Shown here: positions 1 through 7,825 of the stretch, in pieces
Layout of the letters: each line of letters starts with the position of its first letter
Position numbering within the stretch: the stretch's first letter is position 1
From: Clostridia bacterium
GTDB lineage: Bacteria; Bacillota; Clostridia; Christensenellales; Borkfalkiaceae
DNA length: 64,000 bases
NCBI GenBank assembly: GCA_029059705.1
Contig: JAIDVM010000014.1
Location: 45,055-109,054, forward strand
Reading direction: 5' to 3'
Notes under the pieces: generated by a model
What the model saw: only the letters and a program-made list of their open reading frames with translations
What the model was told of the DNA's origin: nothing
The model's database searches: none
Made by a program: the position numbers and the translations under genes

Positions 1-1
1 A

Positions 2-211
2 ATATTCAATGATAACAAGTGGGAGCTGCGCCATTCAAAGGAAGGTAATATTGTTACGTTATACTTAAACGGTGAAGTAGTTACCACACGCACATGGCGC
101 GATGCAAGCGGAAACAACGTTAATATGACGATAAACACACTGTTGGGGCGTTCTTCCGGTGCAAACTTTGTCGGCGAATTGGATTACATGCAAATCACTA
201 TCTATAATTAA
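2..211 (+). CDS. C-terminal fragment of a LamG/concanavalin A-like domain protein (partial)
   Basis: The open frame enters from the left edge and ends at TAA 209-211, giving 69 residues. The visible part contains a short strand pattern around VTLYLNGEVVTT, then LLGRSS and ends GELDYMQITIYN. This is the typical end of a LamG/concanavalin A-like beta-sandwich, in which a modelled ligand strand is followed by a 'D-x-x-x-IYN' closing strand. Such domains sit on secreted glycan-active or adhesin proteins. What lies upstream is outside the window, so the full function is unknown. A rho-independent terminator follows about 45 bases downstream. Confidence 0.6.
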   Translation: MFNDNKWELRHSKEGNIVTLYLNGEVVTTRTWRDASGNNVNMTINTLLGRSSGANFVGELDYMQITIYN

Positions 212-255
212 TTTAGCGAGTTTTGCATAATCACAAAATAATTTAAAAGTAAAAA

Positions 256-297
256 ACGGTCGGAGTGGGCTTTAACGTCTGCCCCGACTGTTTTTTT
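256..297 (+). terminator. Rho-independent terminator after the LamG-like gene
   Basis: ACGGTCGG (256-263) pairs with CCGACTGT (284-291), with one G-U pair, followed by a run of T. It closes the gene ending at 211. Confidence 0.75.
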
Positions 298-345
298 GTA
301 TTGTATGGCGGCATAAGTTTGACTTTGCGGCTTATATTGGTTAAA

Positions 346-375
346 ATAAAAAAGCCCGTTCGTATGAACAGGCTT
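346..375 (-). terminator. Terminator of tRNA-Trp
   Basis: Arms 352-361 and 366-375 (AAGCC.GTTC / GAAC.GGCTT) form a hairpin. Read on the - strand it is followed by TTTTTTATTTT. The first stem base is the A of the encoded CCA end of the tRNA. Confidence 0.75.
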
Positions 376-449
376 GGCAGGGGAGACACGATTCGAACAT
401 GCAACCGACGGTTTTGGAGACCGCGACTCTACCGTTGAGCTACTCCCCT
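375..449 (-). tRNA. tRNA-Trp (CCA)
   Basis: Read on the - strand, the acceptor arms AGGGGAG/CTCCCCT, a D-arm with AGCTCAACGGTAGAG, an anticodon loop CTCCAAA (anticodon CCA) and a T-loop GTTCGAATC are all present. The discriminator G and an encoded CCA follow (GCCA at 378-375). The gene reads against the neighbouring proC and has its own promoter and terminator. Confidence 0.95.
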
Positions 450-464
450 AAAATTTACCTTAAA

Positions 465-493
465 AATATATCACAGCTTAAATTTTTAGTCAA
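465..493 (-). promoter_or_regulatory. Promoter of tRNA-Trp
   Basis: On the - strand, TTGACT (493-488), a 17-base spacer and TATATT (470-465). An extended -10 TG-n lies directly before the hexamer. The start falls just before the tRNA. Confidence 0.65.
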
Positions 494-512
494 CTGTTTT
501 CGGAGATTTATT

Positions 513-1325
513 ATGAAAAAACAATATAAACTTGGCGTAATCGGATGCGGCGGCGTTACCGAAACTATTTTAAAAGCCGTTGTGCTTTCGGACTTTATAC
601 GCGAGAAAAAAATTATCGTAAGCGATATTGACGAGGAAAAACTTGATAAAGTCGATTATCTGGGTGTAAGAACTACCACCGACAACAAATATGCGGCGCA
701 GAACAGCGATTATTTGATTATTGCGGTAGCGGCGGCTGATTTTTCCGCCGTTGCAAAAAGCCTGAAAGGCTATATCCCCGAAAAGGTTATTTCCGTAATC
801 CCCGAAATGAAGAAAAGCGCGGTTAAAAACGCGCTGGGCGTGGGAATGATTAAGGTTGCAAGGTGCATGCTTAACATGCCGAGCGCGATTGGCAGCGGCG
901 CAGTTGGAATTGACATGACCGACTTTAACAAGGATACGGACGACACGGATTTTATAAGCAACGTTTTTAACAGGCTCGGCACGGTTGTGAGCCTTGACGA
1001 AAGCAAGCTTGACGCGGTTGCGGGCGTGGCGTTAAACGGCGCGGCGCAAACTTTTATGTTTATCGACAGTTTAATCGACGCGGGTGTTAAGCAGGGCTTG
1101 CCAAAGAGCGAGGCGAAAATTTTGGCGGTGCAAACTGTTTTGGGGAGCGCGGAGCTTGTTTCGCGCGAGGAGCAGCCGCTTGAAGGGCTTTTAATGACGG
1201 CTTGCAACAACAACGCTGCGGCGCTTGAAACGGTTAAAGTATTGCAGGACGGCGGATTTAATAAGCTTGTCGGCGAAGCCGTTGAAGCGGGAATAAAAAA
1301 ATTCAAAGAGCAGTCCGCAAAATGA
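513..1325 (+). CDS. proC: Pyrroline-5-carboxylate reductase
   Basis: This 270-residue protein would reduce 1-pyrroline-5-carboxylate to proline with NAD(P)H, the last step of proline synthesis, in the cytosol. The N-terminus has a Rossmann nucleotide fold (GVIGCGG, residues 7-13). The C-terminal half has the family dimerisation/active-site region around LDAVAGVALNGAAQTFMF and AVQTVLGSAELV, ending near GGFNKLVGEAVEAGI. ATG 513 was chosen because CGGAG lies 9 bases upstream and the Rossmann strand starts at once; an earlier in-frame ATG would lie inside the tRNA. The stop overlaps the rnhA start (ATGA), so the two are probably co-translated. The family assignment is secure; the strict ALSGSGPAY-type motif is degenerate. 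Confidence 0.88.
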   Translation: MKKQYKLGVIGCGGVTETILKAVVLSDFIREKKIIVSDIDEEKLDKVDYLGVRTTTDNKYAAQNSDYLIIAVAAADFSAVAKSLKGYIPEKVISVIPEMKKSAVKNALGVGMIKVARCMLNMPSAIGSGAVGIDMTDFNKDTDDTDFISNVFNRLGTVVSLDESKLDAVAGVALNGAAQTFMFIDSLIDAGVKQGLPKSEAKILAVQTVLGSAELVSREEQPLEGLLMTACNNNAAALETVKVLQDGGFNKLVGEAVEAGIKKFKEQSAK

Positions 1326-1762
1326 AGAAAGTAATTTTATATACCGACGGCGCGTGCTCGGGCAACCCAGGCGTTGGCGGCTGGGGCGCGGTGCTCATGT
1401 TTAAAGGCGCTGAAAAGCGCATTTCGGGCGCGGAAGCCGAAACCACGAACAACAGAATGGAAATGACGGCGGTTATCGAGGGCTTAAAGTGCCTTAAAGA
1501 GCCGTGCGAGGTAGAGGTTTACAGCGATTCCGCATATACGGTAAACGCTTTTAACGAGGGTTGGGTTTACGCCTGGGAGAAAAACGGTTTTAAAAAAGCC
1601 GACAACAAGCCCGTTTTAAACGAAGAGCTTTGGCGGGAGCTTTTAAGGCTTACGCGCGTGCACGATGTTACTTTTATTAAAGTTAAGGGGCACGCGGACA
1701 ACGAATATAACAACATCTGCGATAAACTCGCAACGACCGCGGTTAAAAATTTTAAGGGCTGA
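1322..1762 (+). CDS. rnhA: Ribonuclease HI
   Basis: A 146-residue, full-length RNase HI that cleaves the RNA strand of RNA-DNA hybrids (R-loops, primers). The family hallmarks are YTDGACSGNPG at the N-terminus with catalytic D9, E47 in NNRMEMTA, D69 in YSDSAY and a late Asp in the KGHADNEYNNICDKLA helix. There is no N-terminal hybrid-binding domain. It overlaps proC by four bases. Confidence 0.95.
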   Translation: MKKVILYTDGACSGNPGVGGWGAVLMFKGAEKRISGAEAETTNNRMEMTAVIEGLKCLKEPCEVEVYSDSAYTVNAFNEGWVYAWEKNGFKKADNKPVLNEELWRELLRLTRVHDVTFIKVKGHADNEYNNICDKLATTAVKNFKG

Positions 1763-1763
1763 A

Positions 1764-1792
1764 TTATAAATTTCGTTAAAATTAAATATAAT
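1764..1792 (+). promoter_or_regulatory. Promoter of the TVP38/DedA-like gene
   Basis: TTATAA (1764-1769), 17 bases, TATAAT (1787-1792). The predicted start near 1799 leaves only a few bases before the ATG at 1803, and no Shine-Dalgarno sequence is visible. Confidence 0.5.
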
Positions 1793-1802
1793 AATAGTGT
1801 TA

Positions 1803-2717
1803 ATGAAACACGCGGAAGTATTAAAACATTTAATCAACGTTTTGGCGGTCGTGCTTTTGAGTGCGATTGCCTTTCTTTTTACGGCTTACGGATTGCTGTA
1901 TAAAAACGTGAACTTTATAATCGAGCACTTTGATTTGTTATTCTGGCTGACGGCGGGCGTTTGTTCCTTGCTTATCGTGCTGGGAATTTCGCTTTACGTT
2001 GCAAAAAAACGGTCTTTATATCGTCTGATTATATGCGCACTCGTTTTTTTGGATATATTTGCGGTAATTTTCTTTGCGATGTGCGCAACGGGTATGATTG
2101 CAACCGTGAACAGCGTTGAGGCGTTGCGGGAATATATCAGCGGGGCGGGCGGAATGGCGGCGCTGTTGTTTATTCTGTTCTGTTTTTTGCAGGTCGTGCT
2201 TTTGCCCGTGCCCGGCTCGGTAGCTGTTGCGGCGGGCGTGGCTATGTTCGGGCCGTTGCAATGCGCGCTTTACAGCTTTTTGGGAATTGTCGCGGGGTCG
2301 CTCGTTGCCTTTGCTGTGGGACGGTGGCTCGGCTATAAAGCGGTTTGCTGGATTGTCGGGCAAGAGGATTTGGATAAGTGGCTGAACAAAATGAAGGGAA
2401 AGGATTACCTTATTTTATCCTTAATGTTTTTGCTGCCGCTGTTCCCCGACGACGTTTTGTGTTTTGTGGCGGGGCTGTCTTCGATGACGTGGGCTTATTT
2501 TATAGTTATGATAATTATTACCCGCGCCGTTTCGGTGCTGTGGACGGCGTATTCCTTTGAATTGATACCCTTTACAACCTGGTGGGGACTGTTGATTTGG
2601 GCTGTAATACTTGCGCTTGTTGTGGCGGCATTCTGGCTGGTTTTAAAATATTCAGACCAAATCGACGGGTTTATCAAACAAAAATTCAAGCTTAAAAGCA
2701 GAAAGAAAAAGGACTGA
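1803..2717 (+). CDS. TVP38/TMEM64 (VTT/DedA superfamily) membrane protein
   Basis: A 304-residue polytopic membrane protein. Two or three hydrophobic helices occupy the first ~110 residues, followed by the VTT domain. That domain has the re-entrant loop signature LPVPGSVAVAAGVAMFG, then FLGIVAGSLVAFAVGRWLG and LPLFPDDVLCFVAGLSSM. VTT proteins are lipid scramblases or flippase-like transporters. The C-terminus is basic (KLKSRKKKD). Start: ATG 1803 was preferred over GTG 1797; neither has a ribosome site, consistent with a leaderless message. A terminator follows immediately. Confidence 0.8.
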   Translation: MKHAEVLKHLINVLAVVLLSAIAFLFTAYGLLYKNVNFIIEHFDLLFWLTAGVCSLLIVLGISLYVAKKRSLYRLIICALVFLDIFAVIFFAMCATGMIATVNSVEALREYISGAGGMAALLFILFCFLQVVLLPVPGSVAVAAGVAMFGPLQCALYSFLGIVAGSLVAFAVGRWLGYKAVCWIVGQEDLDKWLNKMKGKDYLILSLMFLLPLFPDDVLCFVAGLSSMTWAYFIVMIIITRAVSVLWTAYSFELIPFTTWWGLLIWAVILALVVAAFWLVLKYSDQIDGFIKQKFKLKSRKKKD

Positions 2718-2732
2718 CAAGTCCTTTTTTTA
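2706..2732 (+). terminator. Terminator after the VTT gene
   Basis: AAGGACT (2709-2715) pairs with AGTCCTT (2720-2726) around a short loop and runs into T7. The left arm overlaps the last codons of the gene. Confidence 0.75.
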
Positions 2733-2781
2733 TTGTATACAAAAATTAAAAAAGATTTTAAAATTATGCTTTGAAATTAGT

Positions 2782-2809
2782 TTGCTTTTATTTATTTTTT
2801 TGTTAAAAT
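2782..2809 (+). promoter_or_regulatory. Likely promoter of the biotin-dependent decarboxylase operon
   Basis: TTGCTT (2782-2787), 16 bases, TAAAAT (2804-2809). A good ribosome site, CGGGAG, lies before ATG 2846. Confidence 0.45.
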
Positions 2810-2845
2810 GTTATTCGTAGGAAATTTGGAATTCGGGAGAATTTT

Positions 2846-4222
2846 ATGGATAAAATCAGCTTATTGCAAGAGCGTAAGCAACAACTTTTAAATGCGGGAA
2901 AGGGCGTAAGGGCGGATATTTCCGCTTTAATCGACGAGGACAGCTTTGTCGAGCTTTCGGCGTTCAGCTTTTCCAAAAACGAGTTTTACGGCGAAGACGC
3001 GGAGGGCGAAGGCGTAGTCTGCGGCTTTGCAACCGTGGGCGATTACCCCTTTTATATAATCGCGCAGAACGGCGCGGTTTTGTCGGGCGGGGTGAGCAAA
3101 GCTAACTGCGAAAAGATTGAAAAGTGCTTAAATCAGGCGGAAAAGTCATCTACGCCCGTAATTTATCTGCTTTCGTCGCTCGGCGTGCAAATCGGCGAGG
3201 GCGTAAGCGTTTTGGAAGGGCTTGCAAAGCTCGTTTTAAAGGCTTCGCAGATGAAGGGAAGCATACCGCAGTATTTAATCGTAAACGGCGAAGTTTACGG
3301 ACAAATCGCGCTATTGGCTGGACTGTGCGACTTTAACTTCTTTATTGACAAAAAGAGCGCGCTTGCGGCGAACAGCCCGCTTGTTATAACCGCTAAAAAC
3401 GGCGCAAACGTTTCCAAATTCGAAATCGGCGGCGCAAAAGGGCTTGCAAACGCAAACCTTGCCACGTTCACGGTTAAGAACTTTGAAGAAATAAAGAAAA
3501 ATATAGTTGAGCTTAACGAGCTCTTGTGCAAGCAGGTTATCGACTGCGGGGAGCTGAACGAGGTTTTGCCCGCGCTCGACAAAAAGGCGGATGCGAAGGG
3601 CGTTTTAAACGTTTTCGACAAGGGTTATGCGGTTGAGCTCGGCGCAACCTATTCTCCTGAAATAAAGTGTGTTTTGGGCAGAGTGGGCGGCATTGCCGTT
3701 GCGGCGGCAATTTTCGACGGCGCGGACGGCGTTGAACTTAACGCGGCGAACGTTAGAAAGCTTAAGGATTTTGCCGAATTCGCAAGCTGCTACGAGTTGC
3801 CTTACGCAACTTTTGTAAACACGCTTGGCATAAAAGCGGATACGGCTACAAATAACAGCCTTGTTTTAAAGGAATTGGGCGAATACGTTTCGATACTCGA
3901 CTGCATAGACGCGGCTAAAATTTCCGTAGTATACGGAAAGGCGATAGGGCTCGGTTACACCGTGTTTGCCGCTAAGTCGATGGGGTACGATTACAGTTAC
4001 GCCTTTGCAAATGCTAAGATTGCGCTGTTTGACGATGTTCAGGGCGCGGAAATAGAGTTTGCGGGCGAGAAAAACGTTGACAAGGCTAAGCTTGCCAAAA
4101 AATACGCCGAAGAAAATTCCGACCCCGTAAATGCGGCGAAGGGCGGTTATATCGATAATATAATCCAGCCGTCGTTTGTAAAACGTTATTTAATAGCTTC
4201 CTTGCAGATGCTTTTAAAGTGA
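2846..4222 (+). CDS. Divergent carboxyltransferase (MmdA/transcarboxylase 12S/AccD-A family)
   Basis: A 458-residue member of the crotonase-fold carboxyltransferase family, the subunit that in methylmalonyl-CoA decarboxylase or transcarboxylase moves CO2 between an acyl-CoA and biotin. N-domain: GEGVVCGFATVGDYPFYIIAQ (~51-72), the region aligned with the usual DSGGAR loop (LSSLGVQIGEG) and the loop GEVYGQIALLAG in place of GPCAGGAVY. C-domain: VLGRVGGIAVA, YATFVNTLG and GKAIGLGYTVFAAKSMG in place of KAYGGAY-VM. It ends in the family tail AAKGGYIDNIIQPS. It is about 50 residues shorter than typical MmdA and both oxyanion loops are altered. It heads an operon with gamma-like, biotin carrier, beta and OadA-type subunits. 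The substrate is not predictable; the altered loops could mean a new acyl-CoA or a structural role. Confidence 0.75.
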   Translation: MDKISLLQERKQQLLNAGKGVRADISALIDEDSFVELSAFSFSKNEFYGEDAEGEGVVCGFATVGDYPFYIIAQNGAVLSGGVSKANCEKIEKCLNQAEKSSTPVIYLLSSLGVQIGEGVSVLEGLAKLVLKASQMKGSIPQYLIVNGEVYGQIALLAGLCDFNFFIDKKSALAANSPLVITAKNGANVSKFEIGGAKGLANANLATFTVKNFEEIKKNIVELNELLCKQVIDCGELNEVLPALDKKADAKGVLNVFDKGYAVELGATYSPEIKCVLGRVGGIAVAAAIFDGADGVELNAANVRKLKDFAEFASCYELPYATFVNTLGIKADTATNNSLVLKELGEYVSILDCIDAAKISVVYGKAIGLGYTVFAAKSMGYDYSYAFANAKIALFDDVQGAEIEFAGEKNVDKAKLAKKYAEENSDPVNAAKGGYIDNIIQPSFVKRYLIASLQMLLK

Positions 4223-4229
4223 GGAATTT

Positions 4230-4583
4230 ATGATTAACAATTTGTTGGCATTAATTAATCAGGAAGGAAGTTTGGATTTCGGCGAGGCGTGCATTTACGG
4301 ACTTATCGGGTTTTTGGTAGTTTTTCTCGGAATCGTGCTTATTATCGTAATCATATGGCTTATCGGGCTGTTGATGCGCAAGACCAACAATCTTGAATTT
4401 CTTACAAAAATAGGCAAAAAGAAGAAAAAGAAAGACGAAAAATCCGCAGTGCAGGAAAGCGTTGCCGCGGAAGAGGAAATCCCCGCAGAGGTAAAGGCTG
4501 CGATAATAGCTGCTATTATGGCGTATTACACCAAGGAGCAGCCCAAGTGCGAATTTAAAGTAAAGAGAATTAAGAGGATTTAA
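4230..4583 (+). CDS. OadG-like gamma (small membrane) subunit
   Basis: A 117-residue protein with one transmembrane helix (YGLIGFLVVFLGIVLIIVIIWLIGLLM, ~24-50, quoted in two halves in spirit). A very lysine-rich stretch follows, then an acidic/alanine linker and a short conserved tail (AAIIAAIMAYYT). This is the layout of OadG/MmdD, which holds the soluble carboxyltransferase and biotin carrier to the membrane beta subunit of sodium-pumping decarboxylases. The position in the operon, 7 bases after the carboxyltransferase and 11 before the biotin carrier, supports the call. Confidence 0.75.
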   Translation: MINNLLALINQEGSLDFGEACIYGLIGFLVVFLGIVLIIVIIWLIGLLMRKTNNLEFLTKIGKKKKKKDEKSAVQESVAAEEEIPAEVKAAIIAAIMAYYTKEQPKCEFKVKRIKRI

Positions 4584-4594
4584 GGAGATATAAA

Positions 4595-4951
4595 ATGCGT
4601 AATTTTGTTGTAACGATTGACGGTAAAAGCTATTCTGTCGGCGTTGAGGAAGTAGGCGAAAGCGTTGGCGAGGTTGCAATCGCGCCCGCGGCGGCGGCTC
4701 CCGCAGAGACTCCCAAGGCGGTTAAGAGCGCGCCCGCAAACGGCGAAAAGGTTTTGTCGCCCTTCCCCGGACTTATTAAAAATATTTTGGTTGCGGACGG
4801 TGCGGCAGTTAAAAAGGATCAGCCTATCATAGTTTTGGAAGCTATGAAGATGGATAACGAAATCACCGCGCCCTGCGACGGAAAAATTTCCTTGAATACT
4901 TCTAAGGGCGCAAACGTTGAAACCAACGCGGTGCTTGCGGTTATAGGCTAA
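4595..4951 (+). CDS. Biotin carboxyl carrier protein of the decarboxylase
   Basis: A 118-residue carrier. Residues ~1-28 form a short lead domain, ~29-50 an Ala/Pro linker, and ~51-118 a biotinyl/lipoyl hammerhead with the biotinylation site EAMKMDNE, in which K85 is modified. It would shuttle carboxyl groups from a carboxyltransferase to the membrane pump. It is the only biotin domain in the cluster, so both carboxyltransferases probably share it. Good ribosome site (AAGGAG) before ATG. Confidence 0.92.
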   Translation: MRNFVVTIDGKSYSVGVEEVGESVGEVAIAPAAAAPAETPKAVKSAPANGEKVLSPFPGLIKNILVADGAAVKKDQPIIVLEAMKMDNEITAPCDGKISLNTSKGANVETNAVLAVIG

Positions 4952-4962
4952 TCGGAGGGAGT

Positions 4963-6327
4963 ATGCAAAGTTTACTTGCAGTAAACTTTGGCGAGATATT
5001 CGGAAATTTATACGAGGCAATGGGTTTTGTTCAGGGTAGCGACTGGCAAAACTACGTTATGCTTTTAATTTCGTTTGTTTTAATGTATCTTGCCATAGTA
5101 AAAAAATTCGAGCCTATGCTGCTTTTGCCGATTGCTTTCGGAATGTTTTTAATTAACATTCCCGGCGCGGAAGGCGTGCTTTGGGGCAAATACGATTATA
5201 ATACGACTGACGTTGTTTTGCTGGAAAACGGCAGCTATCTGTTTACGAAAACGGGTGAAGTTCTTACGGCGAAAATCGGTGAAAACGGATTGCTCGAAGC
5301 GTTGCTCAATGCCGAAGGTAAAATTATTTTAACCCCCGTATTCGGTGAAGCCAACGAAATTTTAAAGTTTGTTGCCGACCACAGTTACGATTTGGTTACT
5401 CCGTCAAGCCGCGGCTTGTTGTGGTATTTATACTTCGGCGTAGACAAGGTAATTTATCCTCCGCTTATATTCCTTGGAATAGGCGCAATGACGGACTTCG
5501 GGCCGTTGATTGCAAACCCCAAGAGCATGTTAATAGGCGCGGGCGCGCAGCTCGGCATATTTATCGCGTTTATTCTGGCTTCGGTTTTGGGCTTTTCCGC
5601 GGCGGCAGCGGCGGCAATTGCAATTATCGGCGGTGCGGACGGACCCACGGCGATTATGGTTACGTCAAAACTTGCGCCCGATTTGATTTCGGCAATAGCG
5701 GTGGCGGCGTATTCGTATATGGCACTGATACCCATTATTCAAAAGCCGTTAATGAGGTTGCTTACGACCAAAAAAGAGCGCGCAATAAGAATGAAACCGC
5801 TCCGTCAGGTAAGCAAGCTTGAAAAAATATTGTTCCCTGTAGTAGTTACTTTGGTAGTCGGCTTGATTTTGCCCGATTCGATAACTCTTTTGGGTATGCT
5901 GATGCTCGGCAATCTTATGAAGGAGTCGGGCGTAGTTGACAGACTTTCGTCGCAGGCGCAAAACGGTTTGATGAACACAATAACCATTTTCCTTGGCGTT
6001 TCGGTCGGTTGCAAGGCAAAGGGAAGCGTATTTTTAAGCCCCGAAACGCTTGCAATTATAGGAATAGGTTTATTTGCGTTCATTCTCGGAACAATCGGCG
6101 GATTGCTGGTTGCAAAGCTTATGTGCCTTATTACAAAGGGCAAAATTAATCCGTTAATCGGTTCCGCGGGTGTTTCCGCCGTGCCTATGGCGGCGAGAAT
6201 TTCCGAGGACGTGGGCAGGGAATACGACCCGCAAAACCATTTGCTTATGCATGCAATGGGACCCAACGTTGCGGGCGTAATAGGTTCTGCAATTGCGGCA
6301 GGATTCCTGCTTGCTTGTTTTGCTTAA
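4963..6327 (+). CDS. oadB: Sodium-translocating decarboxylase beta subunit (OadB/MmdB/GcdB)
   Basis: A 454-residue integral membrane pump that decarboxylates carboxybiotin and exports Na+. Hallmarks are LAIVKKFEPMLLLPIAFG (~43-60), the ion-binding motif GAMTDFGPLIANP with D178, IIGGADGPTAIM, AYSYMALIPIIQ and the C-terminal INPLIGSAGVSAVPMAAR/HAMGPNVAGVIGSAIAAG. Length and the ~90-residue segment after the first helices match Klebsiella OadB. RBS GGAGGG before ATG 4963. All residues expected of an active pump are present. Confidence 0.93.
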   Translation: MQSLLAVNFGEIFGNLYEAMGFVQGSDWQNYVMLLISFVLMYLAIVKKFEPMLLLPIAFGMFLINIPGAEGVLWGKYDYNTTDVVLLENGSYLFTKTGEVLTAKIGENGLLEALLNAEGKIILTPVFGEANEILKFVADHSYDLVTPSSRGLLWYLYFGVDKVIYPPLIFLGIGAMTDFGPLIANPKSMLIGAGAQLGIFIAFILASVLGFSAAAAAAIAIIGGADGPTAIMVTSKLAPDLISAIAVAAYSYMALIPIIQKPLMRLLTTKKERAIRMKPLRQVSKLEKILFPVVVTLVVGLILPDSITLLGMLMLGNLMKESGVVDRLSSQAQNGLMNTITIFLGVSVGCKAKGSVFLSPETLAIIGIGLFAFILGTIGGLLVAKLMCLITKGKINPLIGSAGVSAVPMAARISEDVGREYDPQNHLLMHAMGPNVAGVIGSAIAAGFLLACFA

Positions 6328-6342
6328 ATTGAGGTTTATATC

Positions 6343-7770
6343 ATGGAAAATAAAAAAGTATTGATTACCGATACAATTCTGCGCGACGCGCATCAGTCGC
6401 ATGCCGCTACGCGCATGAAATTTGACGAAATGGAGCCTATGTTGTCGCTTTTGGACGACGTTGGTTATTACTCGTTAGAGGCATGGGGCGGCGCTACCTT
6501 TGATAGCTGCCTAAGATTTTTGAACGAAGACCCTTGGGACAGACTTAGAAATTTAAAGAAATATCTTAAAAAGACGCCCATTCAGATGCTTTTGAGGGGA
6601 CAGAATTTGCTCGGTTACCGCCATTATGCGGATGACGTTGTTGAAAAATTCATTGAAAAGTCCATTGAAAACGGCGTTGGCGTAATAAGACTTTTCGACG
6701 CGCTGAACGACCCGAGAAACCTTGAAGCTTCGGTTAAAGCTATTAAAAAGTACGGCGCAAAGGGCAAGTGCGTGTGCGAATGTGCAATTTCTTACACGAC
6801 AAGCCCCGTGCATACTACGGAATATTTCGTTAAGCTTGCAAAGCAGTTCGAGGACATGGGCGCCGACAATATCTGCATTAAGGATATGGCTAACCTGCTG
6901 TTGCCTTTCACCGCATACGAGCTTGTAAAAGAGTTAAAAGCCGAGCTTCGCCACGAAACGAAAGTGCACTTGCATACGCACAATACTACGGGCACGGGCG
7001 ACATGATTTATTTAATGGCGATTCAGGCGGGCGTTGATATTGTGGATTGCGCTTTATCGCCCTTAGGAAACGGAACTTCGAACCCCGCAACCGAGCCGCT
7101 TGTGGCAACTCTTAAAGGAACGGAGTACGACACGGGTATAGAAATCGAAAAGCTGTTGCCCGCGGTTACGCACTTCAACAACGTTGCGGCGCGCTTGGAA
7201 AAAGACGGCTTCTTAAATCCCAAAGTAAGGCGCGTGGACATAAACACGCTTTTGTATCAGGTGCCCGGCGGCATGCTTTCGAACCTCATGAACCAGCTTA
7301 AACAGGCGGGCAAGGAAGAAAAGCTTTTGGATTGCCTTGCCGAAGTGCCCAAGGTAAGAAAGGATTGCGGATATCCTCCGCTTGTAACTCCTTCCAGCCA
7401 GATTGTCGGCACGCAAGCCGTTTGGAACGTATTGCTCGGAAGATATAAAACCGTAACGGCACAGTTTAAGGATTTGATTCTCGGCAAATACGGCGCGGTT
7501 TTGGGTGAAAAGGACAAGGAAGTTGTTAAGCTTTGCACAAAAGACGGCGAGGAAATAATAACCTGCCGCCCCGCGGATTTGCTTCAAAACGAAATGCAGA
7601 CCTTAACGGATAAGGTTAAGGCTGACGGCTTCTATAATCAGGAAGAGGACGTTTTGTCCTACGCGTTGTTCCCCGAAGTTGCAACTAATTACTTTAAGTG
7701 GCGCAAGGCAAAGGAAACGGGCGTGGATAGCGACCTTGCTTCCAATCCCAATAAAGTTTATCCCGTATAA
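6343..7770 (+). CDS. oadA: Oxaloacetate decarboxylase alpha / pyruvate carboxylase subunit B carboxyltransferase
   Basis: A 475-residue HMGL-like TIM-barrel carboxyltransferase handling oxaloacetate/pyruvate. Seen: TILRDAHQSH (11-20, metal and substrate site), ALNDPRN, the carbamylated-lysine site CIKDMA (~180), metal ligands HLHTHN (~207-212), and the conserved carboxylase domain to ~450. The C-terminal biotin domain of one-piece OadA is absent and is replaced by the separate carrier at 4595. Together with beta, gamma and carrier it makes a complete Na+-pumping oxaloacetate decarboxylase. It starts 15 bases after oadB. It is equivalent to transcarboxylase 5S, which matters given the 12S-like gene at 2846. 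Confidence 0.92.
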   Translation: MENKKVLITDTILRDAHQSHAATRMKFDEMEPMLSLLDDVGYYSLEAWGGATFDSCLRFLNEDPWDRLRNLKKYLKKTPIQMLLRGQNLLGYRHYADDVVEKFIEKSIENGVGVIRLFDALNDPRNLEASVKAIKKYGAKGKCVCECAISYTTSPVHTTEYFVKLAKQFEDMGADNICIKDMANLLLPFTAYELVKELKAELRHETKVHLHTHNTTGTGDMIYLMAIQAGVDIVDCALSPLGNGTSNPATEPLVATLKGTEYDTGIEIEKLLPAVTHFNNVAARLEKDGFLNPKVRRVDINTLLYQVPGGMLSNLMNQLKQAGKEEKLLDCLAEVPKVRKDCGYPPLVTPSSQIVGTQAVWNVLLGRYKTVTAQFKDLILGKYGAVLGEKDKEVVKLCTKDGEEIITCRPADLLQNEMQTLTDKVKADGFYNQEEDVLSYALFPEVATNYFKWRKAKETGVDSDLASNPNKVYPV

Positions 7771-7789
7771 AAAACGGAAAAAAGTTATA

Positions 7790-7816
7790 ACGGCGTGGGC
7801 GTTAAGTTCACGCCGT
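7790..7816 (+). other. Hairpin between oadA and the flavoprotein gene
   Basis: ACGGCGTG (7790-7797) pairs with CACGCCGT (7809-7816). No T-run follows and the ribosome site AAGG begins right after it. It may be a processing or weak attenuation structure; function unknown. Confidence 0.35.
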
Positions 7817-7825
7817 AAGGTTTAT

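Noticed and set aside
399..512. An in-frame extension of proC to an ATG at 399
   Set aside because: It would lie inside tRNA-Trp; the ribosome site and Rossmann start support ATG 513.
4963..5500. An unusual ~90-residue insertion in OadB
   Set aside because: Klebsiella OadB has a segment of similar length in the same place.
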